Shown here one piece after another: positions 16,275 to 26,642 of a stretch of DNA of 64,000 nt (position 1 is the stretch's first letter; each line of letters opens with the position of its first letter). The translations under genes were made by a program, and so were the position numbers. This stretch comes from Pleurocapsaceae cyanobacterium CSU_1_1 (GTDB lineage: Bacteria; Cyanobacteriota; Cyanobacteriia; Cyanobacteriales; Xenococcaceae), in contig JAAUOU010000001.1 of NCBI GenBank assembly GCA_012034765.1, positions 1 through 64,000 of the forward strand. Reading direction: 5' to 3'. A model generated the notes under the pieces. That model saw nothing but the letters and a program-made list of their open reading frames with translations, had not been told where the DNA came from and ran no database searches.

Positions 16275-18994
16275 ATGGATATAATTCTCTGCCATCAAAC
16301 CGTGGATTTCGATGCATTGGGGTCAGCAATTGGTTTATCTCTGCTCAAAAGAGCCAAGATTGTACTAACTGGTGGCGCACATCCTGCGGTAAAGAATTTT
16401 TTGGCACTATATCAAGATGAGTTTGATTTTGCCGAGATGCGGAGTATTCACCCAGAAACGATCGCGACTATCTATATTGTTGATAATCAAAAAAGCGATC
16501 GCCTGGGAACAGCAGCAGCATGGTTAACTTTGCCAACTGTGCAGCGGATTGAAGTATTCGATCATCATTAGATGTCACCTCAGATATTGCAGTGACTGAG
16601 TTACATACCGAAGCGGTAGGGGCAATTACAACCTACATTGTCGAGTTATTACAGCAGCAACAGATTACCCTGTCTCCTTTTGAAGCGACGGCAATAGCTT
16701 TAGGAATTTATGTGGATACAGGGTCGTTAACTTTTGAACAGACGACTCCTCGTGATGCTAAAGCGATCGCCTGGTTACTGGAACAGTCAGCCAATATTGC
16801 CATTATTGCTGAATATAATGAGCCTGGGTTGAATCATCAGCTTCAGGAATTGTTGAAAGATGCCCTCAATAATTTACAGCATACTGATGTTCAGGGTTAT
16901 ACCGTCACCTCCGTGTTGTTGCAGACAGATAAGTTTGTCCATGGTTTGTCTACTCTAACAGCCAGGCTCATTGAGCTAACGGAAAGCGACGCGATCTTGC
17001 TAGGTCATCAATATCAAAAAAGCAAGGGTCAAAAGCTAGTGGTGATTGGGCGATCGCGTTTAGCGGAAACTAATCTCAATGAACTATTTACGCCTTTTGG
17101 TGGTGGTGGTCATGCTCAAGCTGCTTCTATGTCTCTGACCACGGATGAACCTCAGCAGATTTTTGAGAAGTTATTAACTCAACTGATTAATCAAATTCCT
17201 CAACCCCCTACCGCCAGAGATTTAATGTCTTCTCCTGTGAGGACAATTCGCCCTGACACAACGATTAAAGAAGCGCAAAGAACTTTATTGCGCTATGGTC
17301 ATTCTGGGCTGTCGGTAGTAGATGAAAGCGATCGCCTAGTGGGCATTATCTCCCGTCGGGATCTAGATTTAGCGATTCATCACGGCTTTGATCGTTCTCC
17401 CGTTAAAGGCTACATGAGTCGCAACCTGAGAACCATTGTGCCTAATACCCTCTTGCCTGAAATACAGTCAATAATGGTGACTTACGACGTAGGGAGACTA
17501 CCTGTAATTGAAGCGGGAGAGTTAATTGGCATTGTCACTCGCACTGATGTGTTACGTCAGCTTCACGATCAGTTCCCTCAATGCCAGATTGATTCTGAGC
17601 AGAAAAACCTCACCTCTCACTTGTTGTCTACTCTGGAAAATCGCCTAGAACCTGCTATTTGGCAGCTACTTCAGCAAGTTACCGCAGCAGCCCAAGCACG
17701 AGGCTGGAATCTTTATTTAGTCGGGGGCGGTGTACGAGATGTTTTACTCACAAGCAATCGCCAAGCCTACTCAGAAGGTAATCGCGAACCCTTATTATTG
17801 CAGGATATCGATTTGGTAGTGGATGGTTATCATCGTTCTATGGACGCTCGCGCAGGGGTTGAATTAGCCTCGGTGATTGAGCAGATCTATCCTCAAGTAA
17901 GCGTAACTGTTCACGGGGAATTTCAAACCGCAGCTTTGACTTGGCATCAAGATCCAGTTCTGGGCAACCTATTAATGGATATTGCTACTGCTCGAACGGA
18001 ATTTTATCCCTATCCCGCAGCCAACCCCCAAGTTGAGGCTAGTTCCATTCGTCAGGACTTATACCGCCGAGATTTTACGATTAATGCTTTGGCAGTGCGT
18101 CTAACTCCACCTAAACGAGGTGAATTTTCCCGTAAAGGAGATTTATTAGATTTTTTTGGCGGTTTATTAGATTTGCGATCGCGCCAGATCCGAGTACTTC
18201 ACGCCAACAGCTTTATTGAAGATCCCACGAGAATTTATCGAGCCGTCAGATTTGCTGTGCGCCTTGGCTTTACAATTGAACCCCAGACAGAAGAATATAT
18301 TCGCTATGCGATCGATAATCAAATATATGAGCAGTTAAGACTTAGCGATCGCCAAACTCCCGCTTTAACTACTAGACTCAGGGCAGAATTTAAGTATATT
18401 CTCCAGTCTAACTATTGGCAGCCAGCGCTTAAGCTGCTCGATCAACTTAATGCTTTAGCTTGTTTGCATCAAGATTTAAGTTTAACTCCCGCTTTAAATC
18501 GAGAAATACACTTTGTCTCTAAGTGGTTAATTTTATTTGAACCAAAGGTGAGCGAGCATTGGTTAATTAGATTAGAAACCTTGATTGCTCATTTATCACC
18601 TAGAGAACGAATTATTGTGGCGGAAAATCTACAGCTATCGAAAGATAGTTTACAGCGATTAGAACAGCTAGAAATATGGGAAACACAACTAGCAGATCGG
18701 CTAGCCAAAACTCAACTTGATAGTCAAATTTATCAGCTATTGCATCCTTATAAGTTGTTGCAATTAATTTTATTTGCAGCCAAAAGTGAGTTCAACAATC
18801 GTCGTCAAATTTGGCTATATTTAACTAATTTATCTCAAATAAAACCATTACTAAATGGTGACGACTTAAAAACCCTGGGTTTTAAACCAGGGCCATTGTA
18901 CAAACAAATTTTAGACGATCTTTTAAATAACACTCTCGATCATAAAATTAGCGATCGCCCTATGGCAATTAAATATATAAAATCGAAATATTAG
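16275..18994 (+). CDS. DHH phosphoesterase - CBS pair - CCA tRNA nucleotidyltransferase fusion (one missing base)
   Basis: One missing T at TT 16568-16569 splits the gene. Restoring it reads VFDHHLDVTSDIAVTELH and gives a protein of about 906 residues. Domains in order are: a DHH/DHHA1 phosphoesterase (HQTVDFDALGSA at residues 8-19, FDHH near 96, GGGHAQAAS near 277-285); two CBS domains (about 314-440; ARDLMSSPVRTI and VKGYMSRNLRTI); then a class II nucleotidyltransferase head with LVGGGVRDVLL and the metal-binding DIDLVVDG (about 480-520), RRDFTINALAV and a helical tail. It should add C, A or CCA to tRNA 3' ends, possibly with nucleotide sensing by CBS and a nuclease-like N-terminus. Such fusions are known in several bacteria. 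Its division of labour with any other CCA enzyme is unknown. Confidence 0.87.
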
Positions 18995-19428
18995 TCTGAA
19001 TATATAGTGACTGGAGTGGAAATAGTAGGGTCATTATCTACTTTAAAGATGACATCTTGCAGATCAAAAGCAGGACTGTTGCGATCGGTTGTACCCAACT
19101 CAACTAAAAATAGTTCTTCGTAATTGTTTAAACCACTAAGTAAAGTTTGGACAGAATCCTGTTCATAAACTCCAGCCATACTGGGTAGTTGACTACCAGG
19201 TGTTAACGCCATTTCCGTTGGAGTGCGCAAACTGCATTGAGTATTATTATTAATGATTGTATACCGAAAATCTAAGTCGTTAACAGAGCCAACAGGTATT
19301 AAGGCTCGTTCATTAACCTTCATTGTTTTAACTAACTGTTCTTGATGATAAACATCAACTTGAATATTTAAAAAGCTGCCACCTGCACCACACTGAATTT
19401 GAGATGCTAAATACAAAAGTTCAATCAT
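18991..19428 (-). CDS. hypothetical protein
   Basis: I do not recognise this 145-residue protein. Its stop codon overlaps the stop of the convergent DHH-CBS-nucleotidyltransferase gene. It has no signal peptide. The composition is strand-rich (IQVDVYHQEQLVKTMKV; VIFKVDNDPTISTPVTIY), suggesting a small beta-sandwich. Two cysteines lie near residues 13 and 66. The upstream region is AT-rich and contains no clear ribosome-binding site. Calling it a gene rests on length and plausible codon use only. Confidence 0.5.
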   Translation of the reverse strand: MIELLYLASQIQCGAGGSFLNIQVDVYHQEQLVKTMKVNERALIPVGSVNDLDFRYTIINNNTQCSLRTPTEMALTPGSQLPSMAGVYEQDSVQTLLSGLNNYEELFLVELGTTDRNSPAFDLQDVIFKVDNDPTISTPVTIYSD

Positions 19429-19919
19429 AGTAATAAAAAATATTTAATTAAAGTTTCAAAGTTTTTGTTTTTATCAGTAAATTTGTTTGAAAACAACTTT
19501 CTGACTCGAAATAAAGATTGATTACTTACTATAATTACTTACCTATAAAGTTATTGGGTAAACTTTAGATGAAAAGTTAGTTTGTTTATTTTAAGCTAAG
19601 ATAAATTACTGTTAATAGTTCAAAAAAAGTTTTTATTTCTAGTAGTTAATACTAGAATTGATTAATATGAAACCAGCCTGCCTAAAAATGTTGGCAATTT
19701 CAACCACAAGTTCAACGCCACAATAAGTAGTCGTGTAAAATAAATTTCCTAACCAGCGTTGATTTGAGAGGATGTCTGAAAAGTATTTTGATCCCCCCTA
19801 GCCCCCCTTATTAAGGGGAGATCAAATCTAGTAAATAAGACTTCTCAGATTACCTCTGAGCAACACAAAATAACGTTAAGATAATTAAGAACTATTAAGC
19901 ACTACTAAGCCCTGTTTGT
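19429..19919. other. intergenic region upstream of uvrA
   Basis: About 490 bases without a gene between divergent coding regions. The left part is AT-rich and featureless. The right part contains a miniature inverted-repeat element (19774-19850, listed separately). No LexA-type operator was recognised in front of uvrA. Confidence 0.4.
19774..19850. mobile_element. MITE-like palindromic element
   Basis: A unit of about 77 bases is bounded by imperfect terminal inverted repeats: TCTGAAAAGT near 19775-19784 and its partner ACTTCTCAGA near 19840-19849. A central palindrome reads CCCCTTATTAAGGGG, within GATCCCCCCTAG...AAGGGGAGATC. C-rich elements of this CCCCCTAGCCCCC type are scattered in cyanobacterial genomes. 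There is no transposase inside, so it could move only in trans. It is the only copy in this window. Confidence 0.5.
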
Positions 19920-22843
19920 ATGTCTTCTTCCAGCAATGGTATTCAAGATAACGGTAATAATATCGAGGTTAAGCCTGCTTCTATTGAAGAAAATGTGATT
20001 CGTATCAAGGGTGCTAGACAGCATAATTTAAAAAATATTGATCTAGAGTTACCTCGCAATAAACTGATTGTCTTTACTGGCGTTTCTGGTTCGGGTAAAT
20101 CTTCCCTGGCGTTTGATACGATTTTTGCGGAAGGACAAAGACGGTATGTAGAATCCCTCAGTGCCTATGCCCGTCAGTTCTTGGGTCAGTTAGATAAGCC
20201 AGATGTAGATGCGATTGAAGGCTTGAGTCCCGCTATTTCTATCGATCAAAAGTCCACTTCCCATAATCCCCGTTCAACAGTGGGGACTGTTACGGAAATT
20301 TATGACTATTTAAGATTACTATTTGGTCGGGCAGGAGAACCCCATTGTCCTCATTGCGATCGCTCAATCATACCGCAGACGATTGATGAAATGTGCGATC
20401 GCATTATGGAATTACCTGACCAGACTAAATTTATGGTGCTTGCTCCCGTGGTGCGGAGTAAAAAAGGCACTCACAAACAGTTGCTTTCTAGTTTGGCATC
20501 TCAAGGTTTTGTCAGGGTTCGAGTTGACGGTAAAGTATTCCAGCTTGATGACAACATTGATTTAGATAAAACCACAAACACGATCTTGATGTGGTGGTAG
20601 ATCGGTTAGTCAAAAAAACTGGCATTCAAGAGCGTTTGGCAGACTCTTTAGGAACTTGTTTAAAGCTATCCGATGGCATCGCAGAGATTGAGATTATCCC
20701 TAATGCTGGTACTGAGGAAAAGCCAGACAGCATAACTTTCTCGGAGAATTTTGCCTGTCCCGAACATGGTGCTGTAATTGAAGAACTATCTCCCCGTTTG
20801 TTTTCTTTCAATTCTCCCTATGGTGCTTGTCCTGACTGTCATGGCTTAGGGAGTCATCGCACCTTTTCGGCTGAATTAGTAGTTCCCGATCCCCAACAAC
20901 CAGTATATAGTGCGATCGCGCCTTGGTCGGATAAAGATAATTCTTACTATCTTTCGTTGCTACATGGTGTGGGACAGGCTTTTGGCTTTGAGATTCAAAC
21001 TAAGTGGTCTGACCTAACTTTAGAACAGCAAGATGTAATTCTTCATGGCGCAGCAGAAGCAGTTTACTTTCAGTCTGATAGCCGTGGCGGACAGCCCAAA
21101 GGTTATCATCGCCACTATTCAGGTGCATTGAAAATGTTGCAGCGCAACTATCAAGAAACTAACTCCGATTCGGTCAAAAGCAAGTTAGAGCAGTACTTAA
21201 TCGATCAACCCTGTGAAACTTGTCATGGAAAGCGATTAAAGCCAGCATCTCTCGCCGTCAGTTTGGGACAATATCGCATCAATGATTTGTCAGGAGTACC
21301 AATTCGAGAGTGTTTAGAGCGAGTCAATCAGCTTGAGTTAACTAAGCGTCAGGCATTAATTGGAGAATTAGCCCTCAAAGAAATTCGCTCTCGACTCCAG
21401 TTCTTGCTCGATGTAGGATTGGACTATCTGACCCTAGACCGTGCTGCCATGACCCTTTCTGGGGGAGAAGCCCAAAGAATTCGTTTGGCAACCCAGATTG
21501 GGGCGGGATTAACAGGCGTGTTATACGTGTTGGATGAACCGAGCATTGGTCTACATCAGCGGGATAATGACAAACTATTAGGTACGCTTAGAAGATTGAG
21601 GGATTTGGGTAATACTCTGATTGTGGTGGAACATGACGAAGATACTATTCGAGCTGCGGATAGTCTGGTAGATATTGGGCCAAAAGCAGGAGTACATGGC
21701 GGAAACATTGTGGTTCAAGGAGATCTCAACGATCTGCTTCAGTCGGAAGCTTCTCTAACAGGGGCATATTTATCTGGTCGAAAACTGATTGCTACTCCAG
21801 ACACCAGAAGAAAGGGCAAAACTGTAGGCATTACCCTCAAAGACTGTCATCAAAATAACTTGCAGCATCTCGATCTGGAGATCCCTTTAGGTAACTTTGT
21901 CTGTATTACTGGAGTGTCAGGCTCAGGCAAGTCTACCCTAGTTAATGAACTATTACATCCTGCTCTCAAACATCATCTTAGTAAAAAAACACCCTTTCCC
22001 AAACAGTTAGGGGAAGTTAAGGGTTTACAAGCGATCGACAAAGTGATTACTATCGATCAGTCACCTATTGGTCGCACTCCTCGTTCTAATGCCGCCACTT
22101 ATACAGGAATATTTGATGCGATTCGCACTATATTTACCGAAACCATCGAAGCCAAAGCCAGAGGTTATAAAGCGGGCAGATTTTCTTTTAACGTCAAAGG
22201 TGGTCGTTGTGAAGCCTGTAGTGGTCAGGGAGTGAACGTCATTGAAATGAATTTCTTACCTGATGTTTATGTTCAATGCGATGTTTGTAAAGGAGCAAGA
22301 TACAACCGTGAAACTTTACAAGTTAAGTATAAAAACTATTCGATCGCCGATGTTTTAAATATGACGGTGGAAGAAGCATTGGAGAATTTCCAAAATATTC
22401 CCCGCGCTGCTAGCAAACTGCAAACTTTAGTGGATGTCGGTTTGGGCTATATCAAGCTGGGACAGCCAGCACCAACTCTTTCTGGTGGAGAAGCCCAGCG
22501 GGTTAAGCTCGCCTCGGAATTATCCCGTCGCGCTACAGGAAAAACCCTCTATTTAATTGATGAACCCACTACAGGCTTGTCATTCTATGATGTTCACCAT
22601 CTACTAAATGTTTTACAACGTTTAGTGGATAAAGGTAATTCCTTGATTGTCATTGAGCATAATTTGGACGTGATTCGCTGTTCTGACTGGATTATCGATC
22701 TCGGACCTGAAGGGGGCGATAAAGGAGGACAAATCATTGCTACGGGTACACCAGAGGAGGTGGCAAAGAACCCAAAATCATACACGGGACAATATCTAAA
22801 ACAGGTATTACAACGTTATCCTGCTACTGCCAACCTGAATTAA
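19920..22843 (+). CDS. uvrA: excinuclease ABC subunit A (one missing base)
   Basis: UvrA is the damage-sensing ATPase of nucleotide excision repair. One A is missing at AAA 20576-20578; restoring it reads [17 protein letters not shown] and gives about 974 residues, the normal size. Both ABC modules are present: Walker [15 protein letters not shown] near the N-terminus and [15 protein letters not shown] in the second half, each with an LSGGEAQR signature and a Walker B ([20 protein letters not shown]). Zinc-finger cysteine pairs appear in [18 protein letters not shown] and CEACSGQG...CDVCKG. Nothing catalytic is missing, so the lesion is best read as a sequence error. Confidence 0.93.
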
Positions 22844-22850
22844 GATTGTA

Positions 22851-23378
22851 TTATGATGAAATAATGTTTATTGAAGGTAACTGTAAAGAACTTAAAGAAG
22901 TCGCTAAAGTCTTATTGATGCTTTCAGGAGTTAAACCAGAGGTCAATTCTTCACGCACGGTAGCAGTAATATCTTCAGCTGTGGCGATGCGCTCCGCGCG
23001 GGCTTCGCCCATCGCACTTTTTCTAGCAACATTCGCACCAATCGCCGTAGTTGCTGTCCCCATCAGTCCTTGTAAGCCAGAGGTTGCAGTACTAACTAAA
23101 GAACCAATTAAAGAACCTACTGCCGATGAACCAAGCCACATAATCAGCGAAAAATAGGCAGCCCAGATCACTATCCCAATAATTACGCCTAGTAGGGGGC
23201 TTTCAATCAAACTTAGTTTGACTGCTAAATAGCAAGCAGCGAATAAGGCAATACTGCCCGTAATTGATGCCCAAAGCCCAATTTTTGCTTCAGTTTTCCG
23301 AACTTTTCCGCCTAAAGTATCTGATTTATCGTCATCATCATCGTCGTCATCGCCACTAGCTAGAATTGGAATTCCCAC
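22851..23378 (-). CDS. membrane protein with poly-aspartate N-terminus; possibly fused to the upstream cNMP-binding protein
   Basis: The frame gives 175 residues from a GTG codon. It opens with a run of eight aspartates (residues 10-17), then has two close membrane segments (about 34-51 and 58-82) and a small-residue-rich region (GSLIGSLVSTATSGLQGLMG). A C-terminal amphipathic part contains a repeat-encoded stretch (SAMGEARAERIATAED). I know no family for it. The frame overlaps the end of the cyclic-nucleotide-binding gene. Adding one base at TTT 23392-23394 would join the two into one protein of about 297 residues (SDRIQNLTVAVGIPILASG). Given how often this window lacks single bases, a fusion is a serious possibility. 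Confidence 0.5.
   Translation of the reverse strand: MGIPILASGDDDDDDDDKSDTLGGKVRKTEAKIGLWASITGSIALFAACYLAVKLSLIESPLLGVIIGIVIWAAYFSLIMWLGSSAVGSLIGSLVSTATSGLQGLMGTATTAIGANVARKSAMGEARAERIATAEDITATVREELTSGLTPESINKTLATSLSSLQLPSINIISS
22984..23015. repeat. GC-rich palindromic repeat inside a coding region
   Basis: A GCGATG...CATCGC outer stem encloses two small hairpins, GCGCTCCGCGC and GGGCTTCGCCC. It differs sharply in base composition from its surroundings. Repeats of this style are dispersed in cyanobacterial genomes. Here it keeps the minus-strand reading frame open and encodes about 11 residues of the membrane protein. Confidence 0.55.
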
Positions 23379-23743
23379 AGCAACTGTAAGATTTGAATGC
23401 GATCGCTATAACTACGCATTATTTCTAAAGCAAACATGGGAGTCTGTTGTACGGCAAAAAGAAAGTTCTTACGCTCCATAATGGCTAACTTGCAATCGGT
23501 TTTGGCGATCGCTGTTGAAGCGCGTTTGCTATCGAAATGAACTAATGCCCCTTCGCCAAAGATATCACCGTGATAGATTGTCTCTAAAATTCTTCCATTA
23601 ACCGAAATTTCGACTGACCCTTCTAAAATGCCATACATAACGCTACCACAATCATCTGTGGCAAATATTACGTCTCCAGCGCTAAAGCATTGAGGCTCTG
23701 GAGACGTTTGGAAGATTTCTACGGTTTTTACTGGTGATAACAT
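23360..23743 (-). CDS. cyclic nucleotide-binding domain protein
   Basis: The 127-residue product is a single cNMP-binding (CAP_ED) domain. The jelly-roll core includes FSAGDVIFATDDCGSVMYGI, VEISVNGRILETI and the phosphate-binding cassette DIFGEGALVHFDSKRASTA, which has the FGE and R-x-S elements expected for cAMP or cGMP binding. It ends in MFALEIMRSYSDRIQ, the usual C-helix. There is no helix-turn-helix, so it is not a CRP-type regulator. The last residues (ILQLLWEFQF) look abnormal. Restoring one base at 23392-23394 gives SDRIQNL and continues into the membrane protein at 22851-23378. I list the two frames separately because I cannot prove the fusion. Confidence 0.75.
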   Translation of the reverse strand: MLSPVKTVEIFQTSPEPQCFSAGDVIFATDDCGSVMYGILEGSVEISVNGRILETIYHGDIFGEGALVHFDSKRASTAIAKTDCKLAIMERKNFLFAVQQTPMFALEIMRSYSDRIQILQLLWEFQF

Positions 23744-23958
23744 TTAATCTAACCTCTACTAATAATATTTTTAATTGCGCTGCTCACTATGTCACGAATA
23801 CGTTACGTTACTAAGATTTTGAGCCAACACGATCTTTAGTAAATATTAGATTAACAGATGATTAAGACAAAGTTATCAGCTTAAGTAGTAAAAATATACA
23901 ACGGAGCTAATACTTTTCGGTTAACAATTGCGATCGCTAAACCTGGGCTTAAGTAATG

Positions 23959-24034
23959 AGTCCTAAAGGACGACGCGAAGCTAGTGCTTTAGCATAAGCT
24001 ACGCGACGCGACGTAAGGAGCTAGTCCTTTAGGG
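23959..24034. repeat. CCTTTAGG-family repeat cluster
   Basis: CCTAAAGGAC at the left edge is the inverse of GTCCTTTAGG at the right edge (24025-24034), so the cluster is bounded by an inverted repeat. Inside are two GAAGCTAGTGC-like pieces and a run of CGCGACG units. The same words, in a different order, make up the repeat at about 63560-63645. Confidence 0.55.
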
Positions 24035-24052
24035 CAAATAATGAGTAATGAT

Positions 24053-24080
24053 TACCTACTACCTACTACCCACTACCCAA
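24053..24080. repeat. TACCTAC heptamer tandem repeat
   Basis: Four 7-base units are in register: TACCTAC, TACCTAC, TACCCAC, TACCCAA. It is an STRR-type cyanobacterial repeat with a word different from the AGCT family elsewhere in the window. Confidence 0.6.
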
Positions 24081-24136
24081 CCAATAACAAAGCTTAAACG
24101 AGAAGTATTGACAAAGGAGCAACCTAACAACAAAAT

Positions 24137-25342
24137 TCAATGATTATTGGGCAGGTCTCTTTCTGTTTTTAACCATCTGCTTTGAGGTTTGACTAAAAAA
24201 TTGAGATAGATGGGAATTTTTACCAAAATATAGAAGGGAATAGCAATTAGATTTTTCAGAGGCAGATCGGCACGTCCAAATTTGACCCAGGCTAACAAAA
24301 CACTTGTAAGCAACAAACCCCCAGCAATAGTAACAATAACTGCGGGGACGATAGAAATAGCCGTGAAGATGGCAACTAACCAAAAAACCATCATACTTAC
24401 CATCCAAGCCATGACTAGCAAGGATAAAGGAGGAATTAAAATATCTAAAGCTAATATTAAAGCACTTAATTTTTTTGTTTTAAAAAATGCTCTAAGCAAT
24501 TTAGGTACTTCTATTGCGATCATTTCTAAGTGTCCGTGTTCCCAGCGCGATCGCTGACTTTGAGCGTCTCGATCTTTCATCAGACGACCCATAACCAAAG
24601 CATTTTCACAAAATACTGGAGTAGAGCCAGCCAAAGCCAAATCAACCGTTAGCTGCATATCATCAGTAGTTTTACTACCTGCTAAAGAAACCTTATTAAT
24701 CAGTGACCAAGGAAACGCCATCCCCGAACCTGTCAAAAGACTATGCCAACCAAGGCGATTTAAACCCAATAAACGTACTTGATTTTTTACTTTAATAGAG
24801 AACATTGAGACTCTATCTTTCAGGCTAGGATTATCTGGCTGCTCCATTAAATAGGTCGCCTGTACTGGTCTGCCTGTAGCGATCGCGCTACTCGTAATAT
24901 TTTTAATCGTATCGGGTTCGACAATACAATCCCCATCAAGAATAACTAGAACTTCTGGTGGATTATCTTGAATCTGCTGAATAGCATAATCTAAAGCATA
25001 TCCTTTGCCCCGATCTGTTTTATGCTCTCGCTCCAAGACCTCTACTCCAGTCGATCTAGCTAGTTCAGCGGTGTTATCGTGGCAGTTATCGGCAATGACA
25101 ATTACTCGATCTTGTTCGGTTATCTGAGTTTGTAAAACTTGAATGACATCAATAATTTGCTCGGCTTCGTTGTGAGCAGGAATCAAAATTGTAGTTATAG
25201 GTCGTTTGATATTTTCTAGGTTCAGGCTAGGAGAAGATAAAATAAATGCGCCCAGACACTCTAAAAAAAACATTAAACAGGGAATTAAGATAATAATCCC
25301 TGCTGCTATAAAAATAAAGTCAACTATCAAACTAAATTCCAT
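24137..25342 (-). CDS. membrane glycosyltransferase, family 2
   Basis: The 401-residue product is a processive-type GT-A glycosyltransferase in the cytoplasmic membrane. An N-terminal membrane segment is followed by the catalytic domain, with TILIPAHNEAEQI, the metal-binding ILDGDCIVEP (DxD-like DGD near residue 137), the acceptor-side TDDMQL, and QSQRSRWEHG, a Q-x-x-R-W motif as in cellulose- or hyaluronan-synthase-like enzymes. Three or more C-terminal membrane helices follow. It probably makes or extends an exopolysaccharide or glycolipid; the sugar cannot be predicted. A second GT2 gene starts 280 bases away on the opposite strand. Confidence 0.85.
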   Translation of the reverse strand: MEFSLIVDFIFIAAGIIILIPCLMFFLECLGAFILSSPSLNLENIKRPITTILIPAHNEAEQIIDVIQVLQTQITEQDRVIVIADNCHDNTAELARSTGVEVLEREHKTDRGKGYALDYAIQQIQDNPPEVLVILDGDCIVEPDTIKNITSSAIATGRPVQATYLMEQPDNPSLKDRVSMFSIKVKNQVRLLGLNRLGWHSLLTGSGMAFPWSLINKVSLAGSKTTDDMQLTVDLALAGSTPVFCENALVMGRLMKDRDAQSQRSRWEHGHLEMIAIEVPKLLRAFFKTKKLSALILALDILIPPLSLLVMAWMVSMMVFWLVAIFTAISIVPAVIVTIAGGLLLTSVLLAWVKFGRADLPLKNLIAIPFYILVKIPIYLNFLVKPQSRWLKTERDLPNNH

Positions 25343-25619
25343 CTCAATAATTATTTAAATCATGGCTATTAAGTAATACCATATCAGCCCTTGATAATAT
25401 CTGTGTTTTTCTACTCTTGTCGATTTCGATGAAGCTCTTACTTTCCTGAGTTTATTGAAAAATCATGCTAAATTTGACTAGACAGATTTAGCTTAATGCA
25501 AGTCATTAATTAGCCCCAAAAGTCAACAAAACTATTTATTAAAACATTTAATTAACCTGGTGAGAAGTAAAACCGTGGTTAAAAATACTACAATTAAAAT
25601 CTAAAAATTCTAAATCAAT

Positions 25620-26564
25620 ATGCTTGTTTCTATCTGTATTATTACTTTTAAGCGACCCGAAGGCTTGAGAAGATTACTTAAGGCAATTAACAATTTGACT
25701 TTTGTTAGGTTAGATCGCCCTGAGATTGAAGTAATAGTTGTCGACAATGACACGGAAAATGTTGGCAAACTTGTTTGCCAGTCTCTGGAAGCAGATTTTA
25801 ATTGGTCTTTAAAATTTGCAATACAGCCACAAAGAGGTATTACTTATGCCCGCAATAAATCTATTAGTTTAGCTAGTAGATCAGCAGATTTTGTGGCAAT
25901 TATTGATGATGATGAAACTCCTGAACCATGCTGGCTTGAAGAATTATTGCTAGTCCAACAAAAATATGTAGGGGATGTTGTCACAGGCCCAATCATTCCT
26001 CGCTTTCTAGAAGACGATGTTCCTAACTGGATTAAAAAAGGACGTTTTTTTGAGACTCCTCGTTACCAAACTGGAGCAACACGTCATGTTGCATTTACTA
26101 ATAATGTCATGATCAAAGGGGAAATTATTCGTCAGTACGAACCCGTGTTTGACAACCGTTTTGCCATGACAGGTGGGGAAGATTCGCATTTCTTTTTAAG
26201 TCTAGACGAAGCTGGGTATAAAATTGTTTGGGCAGATGAAGCGATCGTTTATGAATGGATTCCCGCTTCGCGCACTAATTTAAAATGGATTCTCAATCGC
26301 GGTTTTCGCACTTGGGGGACTCACAGCTTAGTCGAAAAAGAGCTATATCCTACTTTTCAGGTTAGGTTGGCGAGGATGATCAAAGGGCTAGGTTTGATTT
26401 TACTTGGTATTATCTACTTTATTCCCGCTTCCGTTATGGGAAAGGCAGAGGTTGCCAAAGCTTTGTTATTTATCTATCGAGGTACGGGAACTTTTGCTGG
26501 TTTGCTGGGGGTAGATTATGAGGAATATAAAACAGTTCATACTGATTTAGGCGTTAAGCAGTAG
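25620..26564 (+). CDS. glycosyltransferase, family 2
   Basis: The 314-residue GT-A enzyme begins [20 protein letters not shown]. The nucleotide-sugar site includes [23 protein letters not shown] and the DxD-like [14 protein letters not shown] near residues 100-106. After the catalytic domain (to about 235) comes one membrane segment ([17 protein letters not shown]). The GEDSHFFL motif may hold the catalytic acidic residue. It differs from the processive GT2 next door by lacking QxxRW, so it probably adds single sugars to a glycan or lipid carrier. Transcribed divergently from the other GT2 gene; shared function is inferred from proximity only. Confidence 0.85.
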   Translation: MLVSICIITFKRPEGLRRLLKAINNLTFVRLDRPEIEVIVVDNDTENVGKLVCQSLEADFNWSLKFAIQPQRGITYARNKSISLASRSADFVAIIDDDETPEPCWLEELLLVQQKYVGDVVTGPIIPRFLEDDVPNWIKKGRFFETPRYQTGATRHVAFTNNVMIKGEIIRQYEPVFDNRFAMTGGEDSHFFLSLDEAGYKIVWADEAIVYEWIPASRTNLKWILNRGFRTWGTHSLVEKELYPTFQVRLARMIKGLGLILLGIIYFIPASVMGKAEVAKALLFIYRGTGTFAGLLGVDYEEYKTVHTDLGVKQ

Positions 26565-26642
26565 TGACAAGGCATTGTCTTGCCAGTTTAAAAGTTAATC
26601 ATTGAAACATATAAATAAGGCTTGCTGAAAAAAGAGGCTTTG

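Larger units (their letters stand above)
23744..24136. other. intergenic region rich in small repeats
   Basis: No gene is visible. It holds a repeat cluster at about 23959-24034 (CCTAAAGGACGACGCGAAGC; GCTACGCGACGCGACG; GCTAGTCCTTTAGG) and a heptamer tract at 24053-24080 (both listed separately). The right portion is AT-rich. Confidence 0.5.

Noticed and set aside
22846-23157. 103-codon plus-strand frame after uvrA
   Set aside because: It lies entirely opposite the minus-strand membrane-protein frame, which has better coding character.
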